Shown piece after piece: positions 55,763 to 64,000 of a stretch of DNA of 64,000 nt (positions are counted from its first letter, which is position 1; each line of letters opens with the position of its first letter). The DNA lies in NCBI GenBank assembly GCA_017165825.1, contig CM029372.1, forward strand, positions 29,313,785 through 29,377,784. Reading direction: 5' to 3'. Position numbers and translations under genes: made by a program. Source of the DNA: Hepsetus odoe (Eukaryota; Chordata; Actinopteri; Characiformes; Hepsetidae). Under the pieces are notes generated by a model. It saw only the letters and a list, made by a program, of their open reading frames with translations, was not told where the DNA came from and did no database searches.

Positions 55763-56739
55763 AAGTCCTCAAGAAGCCTTTTCATCATGTGCCACATCCC
55801 AGTCTTCTGCTGGATTTCAGCCTCTGTTCTGGAGAGAATGATGAGTGAAGCAGAGGGTGGAAACTTCCCCAAGACTCTGACTCAAATGTTCACACACTTC
55901 CTGATCTTTCAGATCAAACACAAGAATCAAAAGTACCCTGGAGAACTGTACACTGATCCTCAGAAGACCAGAGAGAGTATTCTGGCTCTGGGAAAACTGG
56001 CTTTCCAGCAGCTTGAGAAAGGAAACCTGATCTTCTATGAAGAAGACCTGACAGAGTGTGGCATTGATGTCAGAGAGGTGTCAGTGTACTCAGGAGTTTG
56101 TACCCAGATCTTCAGGGAGGAGTTCGGGCTGCACCTGGGGAAGGTCTTCAGCTTTGTGCACCTGAGTGTTCAGGAGTTCCTTGCTGCTTTATATACATTT
56201 ATCTACTTCATCTCCAACAACGGAAGTGTGCTGCCTGGATTTCTTTGTTTGTACAAACAAAAGGAAACAATGTCTGGTTTCCTTAAGATTGCTGTAGATG
56301 TGGCCTTACAGAGTGAGAATGGACATCTGGACCTTTTCCTCCGTTTCCTTTTGGGCCTTTCACTGGAGTCCAATCAGTTTCTCCTACGAGGTTTACTTAC
56401 AAAGAAAAAAAGACGCTCTTACAGAAAAAGGGAAACAGTTGAATATATCAAACAGAAGATCAGGGAGAATCTCTCTCCAGAGAAAACCATCAATCTGCTC
56501 CACTGTCTGAATGAACTGAACGATCACTCTCTAGTAAAGGAAGTCCAAATATTCCTAAACAGCAGAGGTTCCAGTCCTTTCAGAGGAGGCAGGCTCTCTC
56601 CTGCCCAGTGGTCAGCTGTGGCGTTTGTGTTGCTGAACTCAGAAGAAGAGCTGGATATATTTGACCCAAGAAAATATGATCCATCAGAAGAATGTCTTCT
56701 GAGGCTGCTGCCAGTGGTCAAAGCCTCTAAAAAAGCGGA
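55763..56739 (+). pseudogene. NLR-2 exon 6, second half: NACHT helical and winged-helix region
   Basis: The exon resumes after the ERV with the duplicated AAGT and then continues in the original codon register (SSRSLFIMCHIPVFCWISAS). About 324 codons without a stop carry the helical region (LTQMFTHFLIFQIKHK), FYEEDLTECGIDV, GKVFSFVHLSVQEFLAAL, and the terminal LSPAQWSAVAFVLLNSEEEL and DPRKYDPSEECLLRLLPVV blocks. The end is placed at GCGGA before GTACGT at 56740, phase 2, matching the LRR exons and the end of NLR-1 exon 3. The clean frame shows that the insertion is recent or the allele not fixed. Confidence 0.88.
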
Positions 56740-56943
56740 GTACGTTTTTTTAATTGATGTTTTACTGTACAATTTAAAGCTTTAATATGAAACATTTCAA
56801 TAATTATTTGTAATGATCTCCACCAACAATACATTAAAATAATTGTAACAATATCTGTTTCAAAAAGCTTAACAAGACAAAAAGATACAAAGACACAAAT
56901 TTATTAATTTAGCAGAAAAAACAAACAAAAAGTCTCCATTTTT
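56740..56943. other. Start of NLR-2 intron 6
   Basis: AT-rich; no feature apart from the donor GTACGT. Confidence 0.5.
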
Positions 56944-58225
56944 TTCCTTCTTCTTCTTCTTCTACTTCTTTTTCTTTCGACTACTCCCATTTAGGGGTCA
57001 CCACAGTTGATCATCCATTTCTATTCCTTCCTATGAATTTTCCTCCTTCAAACTGAGCACCTGTATGTCCTCTCTCACCACGTCCATAAACTTCAACATC
57101 CTCCTCCCAATATAATCCTCGTCTCTCCTCTGCACATGTCCAAACCAACGCAAGCTTGCTTCTCTTACTTTGTCTCTTTTCATCAGCCCCACCGTCTCAA
57201 ACCCATACAACATAGCTGGTCTCACTACTGTCCTGTAAACCTTCCCTTTTACTCTAGCTGGTACCCATCTATCACAAATCACTTCGGTCACTCTTCTCCA
57301 CCCATTCCAACTACACCTCTCTTCCATCTTTCCATTCTTCATCCTCTTCATCATGCTTTAACTTTGATCTTGCTTATAGATCCAGCTGCTCAAAGTACTC
57401 GTTCCATCTGCTCAACATGCTATGTTCATTTGTGAATACATTTCAATTTCTATTCTTTTTTGCCCTGACCTGCTACACATCTTTCCCAGCTCTTTCTGTC
57501 TGTCTAGCCAATGGGTTTAGGTCCTATTCTCCCTCCTTACTGTTCAGCTTCTCATACAATTCACCAAACACTTTGTCTCTCAAGTCACACCAAGTACATT
57601 TCTAGCCGTCTGCCTGATCACTTCTGCAGTAGTTTCCCAGCAATCCGGTAGCTCTTCGACACCTCCCAGTGCCCGTGTTAACTCCTGCCTGAATTCCACC
57701 TTACAGTCCTCCTCCTTCAGCTTCCACCACTTGATCCTCGACTCTGCCCTCACTTTCCTCCTCTTCTTGACCTCCAAGGTCATCCTACAGACCACCATCC
57801 TATGCTGTTTAGCTACACTCTCCCCTGTCACTACTTTGCAGTCTCTGATCTCTTTCAAACTGACCCTCCTGCAAAGAATATAATCCACCTGTGAGCATCT
57901 TCCTCCACTCTTATACGTCACCCTGTGCTCCTCCCTCTTCTTAAAATAAGTTTTAACTACAGCCATTTCCTTAGTTTCCACAACATCTATAGCCATCTAA
58001 CTTTCAGCATTCTTCTCCTTGATACCATACCTGCCCATCACCTCCTCATCACCTCTGTTCCCTTTACTAACTTCACCACTCTCTCTCCCCTGGGTACACT
58101 CTTTATCACTTCATCTAACTTACTCCAAAATTCTTTTTTCCTTCTGCAACCAACTTGTGGAGCATAAGCATTAACAACATTTATTATCACACCTTCAACT
58201 TCCATCTTCAAACTCATCACTCATT
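56944..58225 (-). mobile_element. RTE-like LINE copy D
   Basis: Reversed AAGAAG tail at 56946-56965, C-terminal block fragment (57031-57354, including RWFGHVQRRDEDYIGR), an internal deletion, then endonuclease pieces at 57580-57996 (MVVCRMTLEVKKRRKVRAES) and 58038-58220 (VVNAYAPQVG). No long intact frame. Confidence 0.8.
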
Positions 58226-58261
58226 GAATGAACTGAAGTTTTTTTTTAGATTATAATGTTT

Positions 58262-58505
58262 CTTGGGGCAGCGGTGGCCTAGTGGTTTGGGCATTGGCTG
58301 GAGGATTGGGGGTTCGAACCCCTTCCCAGTAGGTTGCCCTGAGGTACCCTTGAGCAAGGTGCTGTCCCCATCACGCTCCTCCCTGCGATGGGCTGGCGAC
58401 CTGTCCAGGGTGTGTCCCCCGTCCTCGCCCTGTGTGAGCTGGGATGGACTCCAGCACTCCCCCGCGACCCCGCTTGGGACAAGCGGCATAAAATGACTGA
58501 CTGAT
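58262..58505 (+). mobile_element. SINE-C: SINE-A head with a different tail
   Basis: The head GGGGCAGCGGTGGCCTAGTG with B-box GGGGGTTCGAACCCC and body GAGGTACCCTTGAGCAAGGT is as in SINE-A, but the 3' half is GATGGGCTGGCGACCTGTCC to a GACTGACTGA tail. It lies 30 bases before the acceptor of the next LRR exon. Confidence 0.8.
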
Positions 58506-58537
58506 AATGTTTCTTCTGGATCTTTATTTCTCTCCAG

Positions 58538-58711
58538 GTTGTGTTACTGTAATCTAACAGAGAAGATCTGTTCAGTTCTGTCCTCAGTTCTCAGTTCAAA
58601 CTCCTCCAGTCTGAGAGAACTGAACCTGAGTTACAATAACCTGCAGGATTCAGGAGTGGAGCTGCTCTCTGCTGGACTGGAGAATCCACACTGTACACTG
58701 GAGACACTGGA
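58538..58711 (+). CDS. NLR-2 LRR exon 1
   Basis: A 174-base exon, open, coding about two LRRs (LCYCNLTEKICSVLSSVLSS, then SSLRELNLSYNNLQDSGVEL). Acceptor TTTCTCTCCAG, donor GTAAGATC at 58712. It completes a phase-2 codon at its start, as needed after the NACHT exon. Nearly identical in protein sequence to the two NLR-1 LRR exons, suggesting shared recent ancestry or gene conversion. With NACHT interrupted upstream, its expression from this allele is doubtful. Confidence 0.88.
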
Positions 58712-58719
58712 GTAAGATC

Positions 58720-58720
58720 A

Positions 58721-58780
<60 letters not shown>
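58720..58780. repeat. (CA)n microsatellite after LRR exon
   Basis: Starts 8 bases after the donor. Confidence 0.95.
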
Positions 58781-58782
<2 letters not shown>

Positions 58783-58817
58783 TGTTCAAGACAATTTTTG
58801 TTTTGGGGAAACTCTCG

Positions 58818-58900
58818 ACACAAGAACTTTGCTCATCCTCTTTTTTGCTGCCCTTATTTCCATCTTGCTTATTTGCTGCACTTCCTGGTTCACAATCCTC
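58818..58900 (-). mobile_element. RTE-like LINE fragment
   Basis: About 80 bases match the reversed NKxEIRAAMKRM linker of the RTE-like element (TTGCTTATTTGCTGCACTTC). Confidence 0.55.
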
Positions 58901-58902
58901 AT

Positions 58903-58903
<1 letters not shown>

Positions 58904-58966
<63 letters not shown>

Positions 58967-58970
58967 AAAA
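58904..58970. repeat. (CA)n microsatellite
   Basis: About 28 CA units followed by CAAACACACAAA. Confidence 0.95.
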
Positions 58971-59258
58971 TAAAAGCATACACATAAAGAATAATGAGAA
59001 TTTAAGCTGCTTAAAAACTCAGATTCAGGATAAGTTTGGTTCTGGTTTTGTTGATGCCAGTATTATCACGGTAAAAGAGCAGAAAGGTAGAAGATTCAAT
59101 TTTTTTTTTATTTATTACATCCAAAGTAACATATGCATTTAATGTGTAGATGGCACATTTCAATGCATTTGTTGTATTAATTAGTCATTGTGTTATTATG
59201 TGTGTGTGTGTGTGTTTGTGATGACAGTGTTTCTGATGGATCATGATTTTTCTCCCAG
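58971..59258. other. Intron between LRR exons
   Basis: No gene; a short TG run at 59199-59219 and the conserved GACAGTGTTTCTGATGGATC pre-acceptor segment. Confidence 0.6.
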
Positions 59259-59432
59259 GTTGTGTTGGTGTAATCTATCAGAGAAGAGCTGTTCAGTTCT
59301 GTCCTCAGTTCTCAGTTCAAACTCCTCCAGTCTGAGAGAACTGAACCTGAGTTACAATAACCTGCAGGATTCAGGAGTGGAGCTGCTCTCTGCTGGACTG
59401 GAGAATCCACACTGTACACTGGAGAAACTGAA
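59259..59432 (+). CDS. NLR-2 LRR exon 2
   Basis: A 174-base open exon, first residues LCWCNLSEKSCSVLSSVLSS, core SSLRELNLSYNNLQDSGVEL, ending HCTLEKLK. Acceptor TCTCCCAG, donor GTAAGATC. Same phases as the other LRR exons, so the number of LRR exons can vary without a shift. It differs from LRR exon 1 at a few residues only (WC/YC, KSC/KIC). Confidence 0.88.
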
Positions 59433-59499
59433 GTAAGATCATCACTCTGTCACTTTGCATGTTCATAGAAACACATACAAAATCACTCTGACCCAAAGA

Positions 59500-59860
59500 T
59501 ACAGTTGAGGCCAAAATTATTAGCCCCCCAAGAATTATGGAACATTTTTCTAAACTTCTTCCCAATGTTTGCAGCATTGATGAAACTTGATATAAGCAAA
59601 AATTCACCAGTGCTATTTAGTAGCTTTTGGTATATTTTGTAATATAAAATACATCTTTAGGCTTGCTTTATATCAAATATAGTAAAAAATGTGGTCAAAA
59701 ATATTAGCCCCATGTGAATGTTTGCTTTCAAAACACACCTACAGTAATTAACCAATCAGCTTTGAAACCACACTTGTGCAGTCAGTTGGCTTCCTAACAA
59801 CATTCAATCAGCATAAAAAGAATCAGAGGAACAGGGCACCTGAGCACCTGAGAGGGATAC
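59500..59860 (+). mobile_element. DNA transposon remnant (Tc1/mariner-like end)
   Basis: The sequence CAGTTGAGGCCAAAATTATT followed by AGCCCCCC at 59502-59529 is a typical transposon terminus in fish genomes. A second ATTAGCCCC occurs at about 59702. Downstream AACCAATCAGCTTTGAAACC resembles the subterminal part of Tc1-like elements. No transposase is recognisable. Confidence 0.45.
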
Positions 59861-60060
59861 TGTTACTCACCATGCCATCCCAACAGTGGGAGGGAAACCA
59901 GTCCTGCCCTGTTCCAGCTACAACAAGGGAGGTGATCAGTTGTTGACTATGTCATTGAGTTTTGTACCTGTGGAGGCAAAATTTGTTCAAACCTTCTTAA
60001 GCATATTATGTTCAAACTTGTATTGTAGTGTCGGAGTAAGGCAAAGCAACAAGCTGGTCA

Positions 60061-60471
60061 TGATGTCCTAGATATAGTATATGTGTGTGTGAAGGACAAA
60101 AACAGATGTAGTGTGAAGGACGTAAACAGATAAGGGAGAAGAGCCAGGCAGGGACTTGGGGTGGGTAACTCCGGTCCTGGAGTTTAGTGAATTCCCTGCT
60201 TAAACACACCTGGTAGAGCAAGTTTAGTCTGAGTTGTGTTTGAGAAGGCAACTGGCAAACTGAGGAGGACACCACCCCTCCCTCTTCTGTGGAGAAGAAG
60301 GGGGCCTGCAGCCTAAAATGTGTATAAGAACTTCTGATCTTTTGTATTTGGGGCTTCCTCTTGTATTCTCAGCAGAGTGCGAGAGGAATCCTCACTGCAG
60401 TGATTATTAAAACTCTTTATTAGACTAACAGTGCCTCTGACTTGTTCTATGGTTCATTTTTCCCACAACAG
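60061..60471 (+). mobile_element. Possible Gypsy LTR with nested repeat
   Basis: It begins TGATGTCCTAGATATAG and ends TTTTCCCACAACA, with TGTGTATAAGAACTT (TATA-like) near 60321 and ATTATTAAAACTC near 60403. Gypsy internal sequence follows. Inside, GGTAACTCCGGTCCTGGAG near 60165 is a common fish short repeat. Ends are tentative. Confidence 0.5.
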
Positions 60472-62020
60472 TACCCTAGTGTTCCAAATTTGCTTTAACA
60501 CAACCGCACTAATGGCAACCTATTCCCCAGGTTTTAATTGCAAACTGAAGCACAGGTTCCATGGGAACCCACAGATACTCTTGAGAGTTTAACTGAGCTC
60601 TCCCTGAGGATCGATCAATCGAAAATCGCATTATGGACTGTAGGTAGGCTCAGGAGACTGAAAGGGCCCAAAAACCAAGAGCCTACGAATAGTAGGACCA
60701 GATGCGAGAAGGCATACGTCTTTATTGTGGCCATTCCAGTCACCTTCAGGTGTCCTGCCCAGCACTGAAGTAAAACTAGGAGGTCTGTCACAGAATCGGG
60801 ACTCTGCGGTTGGCACTCCAGTATTCCCACAGTCATCAGGGGTGTTCCTCAGTGCATCCCTGCATTGGGGATCAGGTTAGGAGGAAAGACTTTAAGCCTT
60901 CATATATTCAAAGGCTGCTGGCAACTTCATTGAAGCAGGTCTGGACAAGTCATGGGGGTTACCTGTGGTGGCCCTGGATCACTCACTTCCAGTGTCAGCA
61001 ATTAATGGACAAGCCCTAGCTGGATGGTTATCACTCATTAGACTCTCCCTATGACTTTGTGCATTCACCGGAATTGTGAACAATTGCCCCTGTTTCTGGT
61101 TCAGGTCCCTGACCTGCCCCTTATCTTGGATTTTCCCTGGCTACCGCCATACAACACACATTTGGATTGGCTGAACTGGTCTTTAGTCACCTGGGATGCC
61201 CATTACAGTCATTACTGTTTTGTCACTGGTCAAGCCCCAGAAACATCCAATGAGATTCCTGGTCGGGCTACAATTCCCCCCATCTGGGCACTATGAATAT
61301 GAATAGTTTTCCAGTGCTTCTTCAATGAAATCTTGAGGGAGGCTCTAAATTAATACACATTCATCTACCTGGATGAAATCCTCATTTCAAGCAGTAGATG
61401 AACATGTGGTCCATGTTAGGAGTTGCTCCTTATTTGTGAAGCTGGAGAAGTCCCTCTTCCATGCTTGCTCTGCCAGCTTCCTGTGCTTTGTAGTCTTCCA
61501 GGGTTGATTGTGCATGGACATAACTAAGACAAATGCAGTAGCTGAGCTTGGCCCAGCATCAGACGCTGGTCAGGACCAACCACAAGAACCTGGGCTATAT
61601 TGAGCAGGCTAAACATCTCAACTCTTGCCAGGCCAGGTGTGCACTTTCTTTCCCAGATTCAACTTCTTTTTGTCAAATGATGCCCTCTTTCATTAGTGGG
61701 ACCCTCCAGTCTCCCATTATTCCCAATTGAATTGTCACTCCAATATGGGGGATTGAAATAGATGTCTATAATGCCCTGGCCACAGATCCTGACCCTGGGG
61801 GTGGACCCACAAGCAAAAGATATGTCCCATCACCTGTGAGGACCAAGATAATGCAATGGGGGCATGCTTCAACTTTTACTGCCCACCAAGGGGTGACTCA
61901 CAGAATGGATTTCCTTAAAAGGTGATTCTGGTGGCCAGGAATAAACAAAGTGGTGCAAACTCACATAGCGACCTGAGTGTGTGCCAGTAGCAAGGACCCC
62001 AGATCCAGACCTGCAGCCTT
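60472..62020 (+). mobile_element. Degenerate Ty3/Gypsy retrotransposon
   Basis: Pieces in order: a gag end (LTELSLRIDQ near 60590, FRCPAQH near 60745 in place of the zinc knuckle), the protease-RT entry (DLPLILDFPWLPPYNTHLDW near 61110), RT (TFIYLDEILISS near 61355, second catalytic Asp changed to Glu), RNase H-like pieces (NHKNLGYIEQAKHLNSCQAR near 61570) and an integrase zinc-finger remnant (near 61940). All frames are broken. Confidence 0.65.
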
Positions 62021-62143
62021 AGAAAAGAAAAAGAAAACATTTTAATGTCTTTTTGTTTTTTGCTTTTGTGTGGTCTTTATTTTATCTGACTGATTTTGTG
62101 CCTGTGATGACACTGTTAATGATCTCTCATTATTCGTTCACAG

Positions 62144-62317
62144 GATTCATGGCTGTGATCTAACAGAGAAGATCTGTTCAGTTCTGTCCTCAGTTCTCAG
62201 TTCAAACTCCTCCAGTCTGAGAGAACTGAACCTGAGTTACAATAACCTGCAGGATTCAGGAGTGGAGCTGCTCTCTGCTGGACTGGAGAATCCACACTGT
62301 ACACTGGAGAAACTGGG
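62144..62317 (+). CDS. NLR-2 LRR exon 3
   Basis: A 174-base open exon coding IHGCDLTEKICSVLSSVLSS, then SSLRELNLSYNNLQDSGVEL, ending CTLEKLG. Acceptor TTCGTTCACAG, donor GTAAGATC. Its first residues diverge (IHGCDL instead of LCYCNL), which suggests it is the older of the three. No B30.2 exon, the common last exon of such fish NLRs, was found before the gap at 63165. Confidence 0.88.
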
Positions 62318-62332
62318 GTAAGATCATCACTA

Positions 62333-62334
<2 letters not shown>

Positions 62335-62368
<34 letters not shown>
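62335..62368. repeat. (CA)n microsatellite after LRR exon 3
   Basis: Starts 18 bases after the donor. Confidence 0.9.
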
Positions 62369-62369
<1 letters not shown>

Positions 62370-62627
62370 CACAGTGATGTGTGAAAATCTAAGAACCCTT
62401 TAGAGTCTATATTTCTGCATCAACTTGACCCAAACATCATGGTTTATTGGGTATTCTACACTGCTTTCCATTACTATTTACTAATTGATAAAAAATAATT
62501 AAATCTGTCACAGGCAGAAGTATTTGAACATTTTCCTGAAGTATTGATGAATCCTGCACATGATCTTAGAAGAGAGTTAGTTAATTTCTCCATACAGGAC
62601 AGTTTCAGAAATTTTGGGTGAAAATAA
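62369..62627. other. Unassigned intron stretch
   Basis: No gene or repeat recognised. Confidence 0.4.
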
Positions 62628-62816
62628 GGGTGGTGGTGGTGGTCTAGTGGTGGATACTTGCCTATGGACCTATGGATCAAGAGGTCCCAGGTTCAAATCC
62701 CACCTCTAGCACTACCACCACTGGGTCCCTGAGTAAGATGGTTAACCCTGAATTGCTCCAGGGGGACTGTCCCTGTAATCAGGACATGGAAGTCACTCTG
62801 GATAAGTAAATGTAAA
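62628..62816 (+). mobile_element. SINE-B
   Basis: GGTGGTGGTCTAGTGGTGG head, GGTTCAAATCCCACC B-box, CTACCACCACTGGGTCCC body, and ACATGGAAGTCACTCTGGAT near the 3' end. Confidence 0.8.
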
Positions 62817-62888
62817 AGTCTATATCCTCACATGAACTGTTTTATTCTGTCTTTGTCCTGCTGACTTTTACTCCTCTCCTCTCTACAG

Positions 62889-63164
62889 CATATCAAGTCA
62901 AGTAGGTTTTATCATCATTTCAACCATATACACAATAAATAGTAAAAGGAAATAACAGAGTAGTGGTGCTGTAACTAGACTGTACAGAGTAGCAGTTCTG
63001 TAACTAGACTGTAACTAGACTGTATAGAGTAGCAGTGCTGTGACTAGACTGTAACTAGACTGTAACTAGACTGAACAGAGTAGCAGTGCTGTGACTAGAC
63101 TGTAACTAGACTGAACAGAGTAGCAGTGCTGTGACTAGACTGTAACTAGACTGAACAGAGTAGC
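62889..63164 (-). mobile_element. TCAAG-tail LINE 3' end with 40-bp tandem repeat
   Basis: It starts ATCAAGTCAAGTAGGTTTTA (reversed tail and UTR). From about 62960 a roughly 40-base unit (GTAGCAGTGCTGTGACTAGA then CTGTAACTAGACTGAACAGA) repeats about five times and runs into the gap. Confidence 0.75.
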
Positions 63165-63664
63165 NNNNNNNNNNNNNNNNNNNNNNNNNNNNNNNNNNNN
63201 NNNNNNNNNNNNNNNNNNNNNNNNNNNNNNNNNNNNNNNNNNNNNNNNNNNNNNNNNNNNNNNNNNNNNNNNNNNNNNNNNNNNNNNNNNNNNNNNNNNN
63301 NNNNNNNNNNNNNNNNNNNNNNNNNNNNNNNNNNNNNNNNNNNNNNNNNNNNNNNNNNNNNNNNNNNNNNNNNNNNNNNNNNNNNNNNNNNNNNNNNNNN
63401 NNNNNNNNNNNNNNNNNNNNNNNNNNNNNNNNNNNNNNNNNNNNNNNNNNNNNNNNNNNNNNNNNNNNNNNNNNNNNNNNNNNNNNNNNNNNNNNNNNNN
63501 NNNNNNNNNNNNNNNNNNNNNNNNNNNNNNNNNNNNNNNNNNNNNNNNNNNNNNNNNNNNNNNNNNNNNNNNNNNNNNNNNNNNNNNNNNNNNNNNNNNN
63601 NNNNNNNNNNNNNNNNNNNNNNNNNNNNNNNNNNNNNNNNNNNNNNNNNNNNNNNNNNNNNNNN
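63165..63664. other. Assembly gap, exactly 500 N
   Basis: The left side ends inside a tandem repeat, which probably stopped the assembly. True size unknown. Confidence 0.98.
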
Positions 63665-63872
63665 GTTAGCTGGCGCACTTATAAGTTCTATGATGTCTAC
63701 AGTCAAATTCTAATTGATAGTAAGCATTTGAAGAATTTTCTTAGCTTTCATGAAATGTCTGTATTTTAATATAGTTGGTTGTGAAGAGAACAATATTTTC
63801 AGGACGTCATAGGAGTTTTTTTCTTTTCTTTTTTTTCTAATATATTGCTAATATTCACTTTGCTTGTTGCAG
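63665..63872. other. Intron before Ig exon
   Basis: AT-rich, with a pyrimidine-rich tract and TTGTTGCAG acceptor. Confidence 0.6.
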
Positions 63873-64000
63873 CGTCACCAAAACGCCCCTCTATTCACAT
63901 TTATGGAGGTCAAAACATTGGGGACCCCATCTCTGTTCAGTGCATCACCTACCACACCTGTCCCGCAAATAACCCTAATCTGAGTTTGGATGGGATCGAA
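63873..64000 (+). CDS. Siglec/CD22/MAG-like Ig domain exon, partial
   Basis: After a good acceptor the phase-1 frame reads SPKRPSIHIYGGQNIGDPIS, then VQCITYHTCPANNPNLSLDG, open to the window end. The B-strand Cys in SVQC followed by HTCP a few residues later is the pattern of the second Ig domain of siglecs, CD22 and MAG, where the extra Cys links to domain 1. These are cell-surface sialic-acid-binding or adhesion receptors. Phase-1 Ig exons are normal for the family. Only about 42 codons are visible, so the exact gene is open; other Ig receptors are possible. It is probably a separate gene from NLR-2. Confidence 0.65.

Noticed and set aside
63106..63706. Frames crossing the second N run
   Set aside because: They consist almost entirely of N and have no recognisable ends.
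1..64000. CRISPR arrays, riboswitches, operons or bacterial systems
   Set aside because: The sequence is vertebrate; all regular repeats are microsatellites, minisatellites or transposons.

Overview
The window is vertebrate genomic DNA, almost certainly from a teleost fish. It has intron-split FISNA-NACHT-LRR immune receptor genes of the fish-expanded NLRC3-like type, Rex1, Rex3 and L2 LINEs, tRNA-derived SINEs, Ty3/Gypsy debris and very long CA/TG microsatellites. There are no bacterial genes, CRISPR arrays or recognisable RNA genes. The species cannot be fixed from the sequence.

Two NLR genes lie head to head. NLR-1 is on the minus strand. Its exons at 31431-31382, 31228-31004 and 30511-28529 splice in one frame and encode the N-terminal linker plus FISNA, NACHT and helical regions. 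Matching LRR exons follow far downstream at 23809-23625 (broken), 10241-10068 and 9960-9787, across an 18 kb stretch full of transposons. NLR-2 is on the plus strand. It has exons at 43398-43450, 43546-43662, 44085-44201, 44305-44356 and 49169-49361, then a NACHT exon starting at 49728, and LRR exons at 58538-58711, 59259-59432 and 62144-62317. Its NACHT exon is cut by an endogenous retrovirus at 50523-55762 (minus orientation, 387-bp LTRs differing at 4 sites, AAGT target duplication). Both halves of the exon are open and in register, so the disruption looks recent. At the right edge (63873-64000) one exon of a siglec/CD22/MAG-like immunoglobulin gene begins.

Layout: 0.2-7.06 kb is an L2 LINE split by two copies of another LINE; 7.06-9.59 kb is an RTE-like LINE; 9.7-10.4 kb holds two NLR-1 LRR exons between microsatellites; 10.4-11.5 kb is fragments (RTE, ERV-type LTR, Tc1, hAT-like, Gypsy LTR). 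A coiled-coil reading frame at 11.6-15.7 kb is split by a near-complete Rex3. From 15.8 to 28.1 kb come two indel-rich RTE copies, Gypsy RT and LTRs, a degenerate L2 and one broken LRR exon. NLR-1's 5' half is at 28.5-31.8 kb. From 31.8 to 42.2 kb lie LINE/SINE debris, a 39-bp minisatellite and a 500-N gap that looks artificial. NLR-2 with its ERV fills 43.4-62.3 kb, followed by a second gap and the Ig exon.

The NLRs would be cytosolic ATP-binding sensors (Walker A and B are visible). Nothing in the DNA shows their ligands or signalling partners. The most interesting observations are the young defective ERV inside a NACHT exon, LRR exon cassettes bordered by dinucleotide arrays, the Rex3-split coiled-coil frame lying beside an LTR, and two places where the assembly itself is suspect.
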